NCBI GenBank assembly: GCA_944470555.2
Contig: OX104127.1
Coordinates: 53,062,934-53,126,933 of the forward strand
From: Heterobilharzia americana
Taxonomy: Eukaryota > Platyhelminthes > Trematoda > Strigeidida > Schistosomatidae
Direction of reading: 5' to 3'
Length of the DNA stretch: 64,000 bases
Under the pieces are notes generated by a model that was not told the origin of the DNA, did not search any database, and saw only the letters and a list, made by a program, of their open reading frames with translations. Shown here piece by piece: positions 38,801 through 50,800 of this stretch (position 1 is its first letter; each line of letters begins with the position of its first letter). The position numbers and the translations under genes are program-made.

Positions 38801-41800
38801 CAACTTCTGAAAGTGATTCACCGAGAGAAAATGTTTCTTCACTGAACTGTCCTCTTGTTAATTCCACAGATATGATTAGCTAACTGATCTACCTTGAAAT
38901 CTATATCCTTAGCTAACTAACGAGTTAACTGGAAGACATCGGCAGAAAGTCCTACTCAACCAAGGTTTCGTGCTTGTTGGTGTATTCATCAGCAAGGCTT
39001 ATCTGCAAAATTGAAGGAATTTGTGTCACCTGAGAGAATCGAGACCGCGTCACCCAACTGGTGCTACAGTCAGAGACTTCATCCCCTGTATGACTAGCTT
39101 AGATGCGTTGATTGAACACTGGAAACTAACAAGTTACATGTTGTCTACTTTTCTCACTTGCTAACCGATAGAATCCGGAAACCATTCAAGCCTAGACAAT
39201 ATGAAATTTATTACGCTCCAGTGACCGGTCAATGCAGTTTTAACTCCATTTTCTCCAAAATACGAATCGTTGTGAACTACTACTGTCTATCCACCATCCC
39301 TCACTACCTAACATAAGTACATTCCTTTCACTACTGAGTCATCGGTTAGTGTTTTTCTGGCATCTTTTTTACACTCGTCACACACACAGACAAAATCAAC
39401 TTAAAAGGTCGCACACATACCCATCAACTCAAGTTGACACGGTTCACAGTAGTACAAAAAGAACAGGTGGACAGTGAAAAAGTGATATCAGAGAAGGTAA
39501 AGTAATGTGAGAGAATAAATAATCTGAAGATGGAGGTTAGTGTGAATATTCAAGCTTTAGAAGATGTCAAGGAGTGAATACATCTTCACCAATGTTACCG
39601 ATGTTCAGCCATGTCACCAAGTCTTCAACAACTGATTTCCATTGTCTTGTGGGCTCCACCTAGTCAGTGAGTCTACATCTCCCCACATGGGTGAGATCAA
39701 TAGCTAGGGACTTCATCGACTGGTGTCACATCTGGTCTGGTCTGATCTAGTCACCTTGAACCCTCTTCCAAGCTAATCCAACTTCCTCCAGCATGACACT
39801 TCGAAGTAGGTGGTGGCTCGAGATGTGGAACACATGCTGAAGCCACCCCAGTTGATAAAGGTCCACAACCTCATCAATTCAATGGCCTTCCTTCCTTAAT
39901 ATGCTTCACCTTACCTTGACATTGCTCACATGGTGACTCCACCGAACCCAAGCAATGCTACGAAGACACATATGACCAAAAACCATGTAACCGCTTCATA
40001 TCTTCCACTTTCAACGACCATGTCTCACAGCCGTACATCAGGAGAGAACGAACTGGAGTGCAGTATACTCATCCTTTGATAGGTAATCGGATATCTCGCC
40101 AGTCGGCACCACAGATGACCCAAGTTGACAAACGCTAAAAAATAAACCTTCCTAATCCAACCTGATATTTTATCAGCAACCAGCCGGTTTGAGCTGATTT
40201 AACTCCCCAACTAAACGAGGCGGTCGATACATTCCACCACTTCTCTCTGTCATTAAACTGGGAATAGTTGCAAACCAGTCATGCAGCATCATCTTACATT
40301 TGAAAGGTACCAGCGAAACGCATCCCAGACAGACATACTGAGATTTCTTCTCAATGCGTGCTGGTTGAGTGAACTGCCACCAACAAATTTCCGCACACCC
40401 TTTAGAGACAACACCCCCCCACAACGCAGAAAAATCCATTTGAAGGCCACGTATATGCATATACACCATACCTCTTATTGTTTGATTTGAAATGCTGTGA
40501 TTCATGTCGCTATTTCATTGACATTAAACAATCACGATGAAAACAACCATTCTATTTGAGTGTATGTGACTGTTTGTTACCACTACTACTGTTAGGATTA
40601 ATTTTATACTAAATACAAATAAATTGTGCAATCTAATCTCGGTGTTGTCTGATATGTCTGTGCTACAGGAAAAAAGTATGATTCAAGAGGTGTAGCTTTC
40701 ATCCAACCGTGTTTATCCTTCACATTGTATAGGCGACAATTGTGAAAACAAAAATGCAGTCAAAGAACCTCTCACTAAATTGGAGTGTAGGGTAGTGGCA
40801 TATTTGTTTTCAATCTTATATACTGAATATATAAGTATAGCTTGAAGACTCTTCCTTAAAGGGTAGAAAATAAAACACGTTATGCATACACTAACATACA
40901 CAACTGGACCTCGTAACTCAGTTGATAAAGCATCGGACCGGTAACCTGGTGGTCACTGGTTTGAATTAGGCTGCGGTTCAAACTTTTATTTCACCTCCAA
41001 TCATCACCCGGTATCAACACTGGTCTGTCAAACCGCGGCTATATCAGATAGTCAGAATTATAATGAAGATATGATAGCTACGTGATGATAATTTTTACAT
41101 TTTTGACAACTTGAATAAACAGTCGTCAACATATTTTCAACGTTATGCGAATCTATGAAAATGATGATAATGTAACTTAACACTGTACATGTGTTAAAAT
41201 GTGAGCTAAAATTGTTGTGTACCAGGTTTATGATAAGTGGAGTTGTAGCTTATTGATTTAGAGAGTTGACTTTCGACAAATGAATCACGCGTTCCAACCC
41301 TGCTTCACCTACCGAGGTTTGGGCAACCAGGTTATATCATTAGCTAACACAAAATATAGGTCTGGCACATTGTCCAATGCATGAATCTGTGTAGGGTTGC
41401 TGAGTGGATTTTGATTACTGATTTCGAGTTTACGATAGCAAAGAGGGGAACGCTCTATCTGAACCCAGGATACCTTGGTTGAAAGTCAAATGCTTCAACC
41501 CAAAATGTCATATCTACACAATGTGTAGTAATTCTTGAGAGATGGTATCGCCAGATACTGTTATTTAACTCCCAAGATGCAGAGAATATCGGAAAATATG
41601 TCAGTTAAAATGATTTGCGGTGTATGAGTCAACGTACAATAACCAGTAATCACTACTATCATACTATTAAAAAGTATACAACAAGCAGCATAGTAATGAT
41701 AACATGTTGGAACATGAAAATAGAGACAGTTGAAAACACTAGTTACAGCTATCAGAAATCAACTAGATCAAAGAGTTAAGCAGAAAGGCTTACCTGGAAA

Positions 41801-44800
41801 TTTGTTGGTGGCGCTTTAGTTTGTGTTCCAACATACACAAGTGAAGAAAATGCATTGGCATTACGCCTCATTGCCACAAGACGTTCTGTCAGAAACCTGG
41901 AACCTATATTAAGAAATTTGACAGACAAAAACAAACAATAACTCAATAATAAAAATAACGGTAGCGATGATACTAATGATACTGCTAAGAAGTTTCTAGA
42001 AGGACTATGTACATGTAACTGGAACAAATTAAAAAGCACAGATAAAGACTTATTACAAGAGAGTATACTATGAAACAGCAAAAATATCACATTATGAGCT
42101 GTGGTTCACTGGCTTCAGCACTCGATTTTCCAGTAACAGCTTCTGGGATCATAACCCATTCCAGCCAGTTCGCTAACATCCGCGTAGGACCCAGCACTAC
42201 ACTGTAACGGTTTAAGTTACGGCAGCTAATATCAGTACTTGATGCTGAGCAGTACCAAAACAGAAAATAAACAGACAACTGAATGTTAACCCAAAATCAG
42301 AAAAAGTTGTGAGGGAAAGAACAGAAGAAATGAGACGAAAGTGAAATTCTGTATAACGAATGCAATAAAGACAATGTGTACATACTTCTGCGACATTGAG
42401 ACCCACTACAACCTGCATATCACCTAGTCTCCAACTACTAACTTTGGTCGTCACTCGGATCCCAACCAGGTAATCCACATTTCCCGACAAAGCTTAGACC
42501 AACAGTTAAAGACTTCATAGACTGATCCTTTTTTTTCCTTCGACTGTTTCCTATCTTTTTCCAGCGTACGCTTACTTCAGATAACGTTGTGTAACGAGGT
42601 AGACAAGGCATGCGTAACACCTCTCCCAGCGACCTGAGACAACTCACGTTCACAAACCCAACCAGCTTTCGCTCCTATTCTATCCTAGACTCTATACCTA
42701 CTTTCCACGAAACTAATGACTTAGCACACGGTATACGCTACTAAGACAACGATTACAGAATACCAAAAGCCATATCATATACCCTTTCTTTGGTGGCCAC
42801 GTTTCTCAGCTTTATAATTAATTATAACGAACTGTAGTGCAGTACACTTGGTCTTTCATGAGCGACGAGGTATCCACTATGGCGAGATAAGTGCCGTAAT
42901 TTGACGAAAACAAGGCGAGTCATTTGCATCCCTGCCGAGATCCTGAGGGTTACTACCCAACCATCAAGGCTGATTAGACTTTTCAAGTGAAATGGTAAAA
43001 GCGCTAAAGCACTCCACTTCATCTTTTCAGACAAGAGACCTATTGGAACAAGCCATCAATAAAGAAAAGCCACGGAGCCACTATCTGAACAGAGGTGCTG
43101 GGATACACATTTTAAATGTCTTCAAATTGCCCAATGACGTGCTAGCTAGACTCCTCATCTTGTCAGCGTCTTCAATCACTGGGTAACGGGTTCGAGACCC
43201 AACTCAACTACCGAGGTATGGTCGGCCAAGTAGCATCATATGCCCTCACGCAACAGGTGGTTAAACGTCGATCGCACGAATGTGTATCGAAAGTTACAGA
43301 GTCCATTCTACTTCATATCAGCGTCTTCAACTAATGGGGACATGTCATGTGTGTATTCTAAGTCTACTAAGAAGTACTCATTGATAAGACTAGTCAGAGT
43401 AGTTAGATGATGCAAGGGAGGCCTCCACATGTACGTGCATGACAAATTCAAAGAAAAATAGTGACAGCACATACATTCAGATGTCTTGTAAGTACAGAAG
43501 CTAAAATATTAGACACAATGTTTATCACATTGATTCCTCACCGGTTATCACAAGACAATTTCTGGAAAACCTCATGACTCGGATAGTCAATGATCGAAAT
43601 CAGCCAGAGATGATCATGCCTGACTCCCACATGCCAACTAACACCCCAGTTAATCCAACCAGTGATCCAGCCTACCGTCATCGAATACCTTTGACACTAA
43701 CCCATCTGGCTCTGCTGCCCATCGTCGTCTCGTCTCAGGTTACTCACAGCTTCCTCGACTCCTGCAAACGTTGGAGGGTATATCTTTGCGTTCCACTCAT
43801 AATCCGACTGGATGGATAGGAGGCAATCTAGGAGTGTATGGAAGCCAGTTGAACTGTTACTGGAAATGTTCCACTCATCGTTTCGGTACTCACACCTTCA
43901 GATGAGTCGTACACCCATAATTCTACCCCACAGTCCCATCAATCATTGATCTATTTGCCCTAGTTCCCTTGACAATTATAAATATTTGGCTGCTGTTACA
44001 TATCACCACGGTCTCTCCAACCTCATTATTCTTCTTCAATATCCACCACTCCTCACCGTCAATGCATCATCTGTTTATCAGTCTATCTTCAATTCCCCTA
44101 CCGTCCTCATTGTGCCCAAAGCAAACAGTAATATGTTCATGTGCATCTACTGGTTCAGGAGAAACAGCTAAAGTTCATTGACCTTTACAAACAACTTTCT
44201 GAGAGTCTGTTAGAAACCTAAATACTGGAGATAGTATCAAGCTTCTTCGAGATAACTGTAGTTGTCTTGCTCCAATAAGTGTCTAGTCACTTCCCTGTTA
44301 AACACACTCTCAATATTCTCATCATCGACCTTCGCTCAGATTGATTTTCTCCCTGTAGTCTTTCCACACCCACTTTGCACAGACACACATGCTCAAACCA
44401 ATGATTGATCACTGTTCAAAGATGTGCTTCAGAAGGTGCAACAGTTTTCCACCGATCCTCCTCTTCAGCGATAACTCAAAGCTACATGGTGTATCTAGGT
44501 CAATTGTCAAATTGAGGTTTGTGGACAAGTAGTCATATGGCATCTCCCTTCCTATCTGACGTTCATGTTGGTCAGAAATAGATAACTGTCTGAACACAGT
44601 TGTAACAGACTCTTGCAGGTATCTCTTCATATTCGGCTGAGATTTCGAAAGTATCATTCTGTTTGACTTAGCCTACACACTTGTATATTGCAACTCGTCT
44701 GCTACAACAACCACATCTAAGATTTTGGCTTTCACTAGAATAGAAGATCGGATAGTTTTTTGGCAGTACTTATTATATCAGCATGAATCTCAGATAATTA

Positions 44801-47800
44801 CTTCTCGTCGTATTATTCAATCTCCTTTAAAATGTGTTTCAAGTATGATTCAATCGGTAACATTATACAGCACGTCGGCTCAAAATATTTTGACTGATTT
44901 GTATTTGACATATAGTCCGTAAATAACTGCCTGTTGAAAGGAATTGGTTGTTGCATATTACTTCATTTTCTCTTCATGGAATCCGCTGCTTTCGTAGTTT
45001 AGATGAACTATGGTGCCTTGTGGATAGGAAATTCAGCTGCATATACACATGATACAGATGGCCAACACACATGGAGAATAATCACCAGAGACATCGTGTT
45101 CTATTGTACCAGATTTGAAGGGCTAGATTATGTGACTCATCGTGTGGGTGAGTTGAGCATGTGGAGTGTGGGAAGTGTGTTCGAGAGGAATCACGTGCTT
45201 TAGCCAAGTACTACTGCGCAGAACGGTAACAACTCATCCTCCACTTCATCCTAAATAAACCCCAGTGGATATCAGTAGCTTCTGAATTGGTTGATGCACG
45301 TGAATGCATCCCTCGAGGCTCTGAGTACAATGAGGAGTGAAAGTAACTCAAATGTAGACTGACAAAAAGTCCCCGTAATGACCGTGAACAGTGATGGGCA
45401 GCGAAGTCTACAGAGGTGGAGAAGGTAGTGGAGATAAATGAAAGTAGACAATTGTTTAGACTTATAAGTAAGACTGGGGCGAAAATGTCAACGGTTAGTG
45501 AGACTATATTGTAGAAGGATGGGTTTGCGACCTACTCGCAGAGGAAACGACTGGAACGATGAGCAGAACACTTCAAGGGATAGTTAAACTGGCCTTCAGC
45601 TACTATTGTGTTGCCCTCTATCCGGTCGAATCCTGACTGAAATATCGGGATAGGCACACGAACACTTGTAGAAGTTGAGAAAGCGGTAAAATAAAAAATC
45701 AGTAGTTACATTCCTTGATTGAGGCCTTTGAAATATACAGTGTATGTCATACGTTGATGAATGCATATAAAGTGTCTTTCATTTCGTTGATGTAACTTTC
45801 GCTACATTTAAAGCTTGTAATAACTACATAGCGAGTTATCGCTTGAATGATACTGAATTAACTCCAAAAATAGAAAAGTATATGTCCTATTATCATTCTA
45901 TATTTTAGTCAAATAAGAATGTAGCCGATCAATTTAAAAATTCTATTGAGTAGTATAGAAGAAAAACGATTCAACAAACACTGATATTTTACTCATCACA
46001 GCTTCAGGTGACAATATTTGCCGCTGTGAATCTGGCTAACACATCTACCATACAACTAGATGGATAAATATGTTTAACAATGTCATATTTGTCCTTAAGT
46101 GAAACAGAGAAATTAATTTTAACACACAGATCACAAAATAACCATACATCCAACATCAAAATAGAAAACTTTTTAGTTTAACAAAGAAGTATAGATTATG
46201 TGCTAAAGGATTCTCAACTAAAACCTATATAAATCACTCTTTCCTAATAAGTAGCGGTTCACGAAACCGGTAACTCTCTTAATTAAAGTAGACAATTGTC
46301 TAGACTTATGTGTGTTGGAATTGAATCGGTAACACTACATGCATCAAACAAGTACTACCTATGCAAAGTCATAACGGAATTCATCCTAACGGTAGTCAGT
46401 GAGTACAGTAAGCAGAGATTAGAAAGACAGTGGCGAGTTCACTATTCTTTCTAGTCCTCACTGTACCGTTCAGTCAAACAACATACAGGTGGCTGACAAC
46501 TGAGATCCACTGGAACAATGCACTTTCTACCTTCGCACCCTCTGTTAAACCTACACCTGCAAGACTATCCATAGAATCTCCAGAAACTGAAAAGATGAAT
46601 TTCACAGATTCACCATACTGGTTTGACACGGTCAAGTAAATTAACCCCACTTGGGTCCTGCTTGTGGGTATCACAAACAAAGTACACGTCCATGTTTCAA
46701 GATGCCACAGGTTCTATCAGAAAATGTTATTGCTCGATTTGACAGAGGATGCAGATAGTGGAAGTTCTAATATGTAGCTTAGAGTGAGGCTTCTGGAGAT
46801 CAGTGTTGCTGTTCTGCACACTCGAGTCGCTATCAAAAGTTCGAGAATTGGAGGAAATTAGCAGTAACAGGAATATTGACCGATAAATATGATAAAAATC
46901 ATAAGACAAAGTGCGAAAGGTCGATATAATCAGAAGGAACTCGTAAACTGATAGAGTTGTGAGGGTGTTTGGCATTTGCTGACTGTTCACACCATGGAAG
47001 GTTACATTTTCTTCAGGTCTATGCAAGTGAGCATTAGCCCAAAAACAAGAAGATTGGGTCATTACCTTACACATCAAGTTGTATCAGGCAGAAGAATCAT
47101 ATTACTGATTTGCAAATTATTAACAAATTGCACAGTCCACCTTGACATTTCTCGCAGCTAAGCAGTTTTTCAACTGCCAAACTACGGTGTCAACAGGGTT
47201 CCCGTTGGAACAAGAGTGTCCCGAACTTACGGAATATACTACTAAAGAAGACGAACAGTTGAGAACCATCCAGCCTGATCTATAAATTTCACTAACAAGA
47301 TGAAAGTGATCTAAACACCGGAAGGCTATTTCCCTAGGTAGCACGTTAACCAGATTTTATTGGTCTAAACAATTCAGGTCCTCTGAGCCCAACCGATCGG
47401 ACTGCACAGCTGATGAGCTAGCTCGGCCTCAGACGAGCGAAACAGCGGTTAAATGAGTCAAATTACCGTCATTACAAACACTAATATGAAATAAATTGAA
47501 AAAGACAGAAGAATTAACTCTTCAAGTGTTCATGTTGTCCCGAAGTTGAAGAGATCAGGAGTGAAAAGCCCATATTACGTAACAAACTAACACTAATATC
47601 CTTACCATATGACATCTTGACCCTTATTCTTATTACTGAATCCCAATAAAAGCAAGATAGCATTCTTTAATAACTTGTAAAACAAAGAAATATTTAAACT
47701 CCTACATCTTAAAAGCCAAACAATGAAACTTTAGACCTAACTACTCCATCCTGAAGCCTAGCTTTAGTTACTAAATATCGATCCGTAAAAGAAGACGAAT

Positions 47801-50800
47801 ATTTCTGAACAGAACTCTTAGCTAATAGAAAGGTATTCAATACTTCACCCAGAAAATATGAAAACCGAGCAGATTCTACTTTATTTTATATGAGATATAA
47901 ATCGCTCTTTGATGTTTTTTTATAGAGCTTTTATATGCAAAGTGAACAACTTGCTCGCTTCTGATTGAACAGTCCAAGGTCATTTAGGCACAGCTGTAAA
48001 ACGGCAGAATATTTTAGTCCTATCAACTAAATGAATATGGTATATTATACTTTACCACAACGCCAAAGTTTTAATCGTACACTTAAGTTACAAGTTGACG
48101 CCATAATAAAGTAAGGATATTCAGGTAAAATGTAACAAGTATTTATAGTACACATACGATGAACCAGGGATTTAGTATCAGGTCAAATCAATATCGAATC
48201 ATAAAACAATGCATAAAGCGTGACAAGAATATTATGTGTCGAGCTATTTCTAGGCCTGTTACGATAAAATCAACACCAAGTGATCATTACTACAAAAACC
48301 ACTGTCATGTATACTGTAGTCCACTCGCTGGCTAACAGTGGAATCCAGGATGCGCGTTTTGTCCTATTTAGGACTCGTCAGTTGAATGTGTCTGTACTTC
48401 AGTGAGTGGTGTTGTTCGCAATGAGATCAAACGCAGCATGCATCACTTCAAATGCCAGAGCGTTATCCACTAGGTCACAGGGGCGCGAGAACCACCTCTT
48501 GAACAACAACTGCGATATATTTTTAGTACTTGACCAGCCGTCTTCATTATTTTGTACCAACTGTATAGATATGCTTTTTTGCTTAACCTGGATATACCCC
48601 AGGAATTTTCAAGGCAGGATTCATTCTTAGCTTACTTTATTAACTATACAATACGGTTAAACACGATACACGATATGCTTTCCAATCTCTATGCCATTCA
48701 ATCTCTCAAAATATTGTAAATTCAAACAAAAAAACCAACAGGGAAGCAACAAAAAAAAGCGCTAAAACTCACTCAAAGCAGACATTCTTTCGTTAGATGG
48801 TTCAGCTGATCCTAAACGATCATTACATCCATCATTATTCCCCGCAGTCATAGCGCGAGGTTCATCAAGTGGAAGTGTGTGTTGAGTCTCTTGAAACACG
48901 ACAACAACTGGGCCTAGTTGACCAGGCGTCCATGGTAGACCAGTACGTTCAGCTAATGCCTCTAAATCTGGACGAAAATGTTCTGAAAATGCATCGCTTG
49001 CATCTGCTAAAAAGGTGAACATATCACTATGAAGACGATCTGACATGGTACGATATATAACCACGTCAGCTAATGCAAATACTTTTAACAGTAAACGCCG
49101 TTGTCGGTTAGGATTAGGGCTGGCACCAAGTAAACCTATTTTTTTTAAAGAAATAAAGAAATTAGCATTTCAGAAGTCCTGACCAGCAGCTCTAAACATG
49201 GTTCATAATTAATATTATATTCAGGCTAAAGACAGTAAGTCCACATATAAAAGTAGCGACCCACTGCTAAAAATATAATTTAGTAACCATATGAAAGCCA
49301 GATGACAATTGGAAAATCCCGACCCACTGCCTCAATGGTAACATGTTCGCAGCAAAACCTGAAGGTCTTTGGGTGTGCACTGCTGAGGAGTGTTGTGCTA
49401 GGACGAAACAGATGAACGGTCCTCCCAGGTCTTCAATTGATATCAGTCTATGGTGAAAACCACCTGAAAATCAATAAATCTCCACATACTTCCAAATATA
49501 AAAAAATTTCATTTGTAGTTTTTAAAAGAATGACATGACCGTAAATAAGTTTGAAAACCTAAAACCGAATTCGAAAAGAAACAGAGAAAACCGGATGATA
49601 CAAAGTATGAACACCAGAACGGACTTGTAAATATACAGTACGTCTTGACTTTCAGCATCTGATCTGTCGACGAACTCCAAAAAAAACCTTTTCAACCGAA
49701 CAATTAAAGACTATGTGTATATATGGAATATAAACGGTCGAAGTCTAATCGTCGAAGCAACTGTAAGTAAGCTTAAATGCTACTAACAAGACAAGATAAA
49801 ATTCGAGGGTATACAATCATCTTTAAGAAAAATATTTCTTCGAAAATATGAAATATGACAAATCCTAGGTGAAACATTCTTAGGAGAGTTGAGTCGTTTT
49901 GGAATACCTCTATTTTCATCACAGATAATCAAAACTTCTCTACACATCCACATCTGAATGCAAAGGAAAGTAAAAAAAAAATCATCGAGCGCTGCAAACA
50001 TAGTATCTTTAAAAACCATAATTGCCTGAAAATGTGATTACATGATGACGTCATTTGTTTAGATTGACTGTTAGGAAACAGATAATATGAGAGACTTTTA
50101 GTGAAATCTCCGAGTTGATCAACATCTATCTGACGCTATTATGCTATAATCTATTTGGTGATGGCTAGCAGTAAAAGTTAGAATGATCTTAAAGGCCACC
50201 CTAACAACTACTGAAATAACCTATTAGATATTTATATTTCCGCTGAAAAATGCAGAAACTTAAATGGCCACTTTAATAATTATTATGGTAACTTTTAAAG
50301 TCACTCATAATGAAAGTTCAATAGCAAAGCATCTATATAGGAGCCGTCTATAAGCCAACAGAAGCTGGTCAATTCGATCCAATAAAACAACAGGTACGGG
50401 GTTCGAGTCTCAGTGGGGACGACAACACTCTCTGGAATCCATGTAGATCAAGCTGAAGAGTCCCAAACAGGACGAAACACACGTCTTGAACTCCGCTGAT
50501 AACCATCAAGTAGACTAAAGTAACAAAAGGAGACTATAAGTATAAATAAATAATATGACACTTTTGCTTCCTCTTTAGATTCAATTTTGGAAGATAACAA
50601 GACGTGATAATAAAACCTTATTGCTCCAAACTCCTGTTTGGAGATTTTCATGTTTGCCAAAATCTCACTCAGTAATTGGAGGAAATTACTCTATAGAACA
50701 GTAGGTAGGTAGATAGTGAAGAAAAAGAGAAGACCAAAAAGAAGGAAGGAATGTTTATTGTTAACCTGGTACACCTTGCACTAAAACCATTATTTACAAA

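Larger units (their letters stand above)
29607..41793 (-). other. ZFYVE1 intron 4
   Basis: 12.2 kb between exons D and E, the longest intron in the window. Contains the S4 pair, a second-family LINE fragment, the intact RTE, the GC-richer block, one arm of the 545-bp inverted repeat, the truncated RTE with its duplication, and a third-family LINE. The stretches 35891-36628 and 37843-39390 show nothing recognisable. Confidence 0.85.
41904..48772 (-). other. ZFYVE1 intron 3
   Basis: 6.9 kb between exons C and D. Contains LINE fragments at 42370-43050, an S3 copy, inverted-repeat arm 1, and the S1 SINE at 48320. The regions 43300-44470 and 45690-46940 have no assignable content. Confidence 0.85.

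Noticed and set aside
43574..43819. 81-codon plus-strand frame, as a possible small gene
   Set aside because: No recognisable motif, inside a repeat-rich intron on the antisense strand; too short to support.
50392..50512. Third fully functional hammerhead
   Set aside because: The core is intact but stem I pairs poorly and stem III has a mismatch, so I list it only as a SINE fragment with a core.
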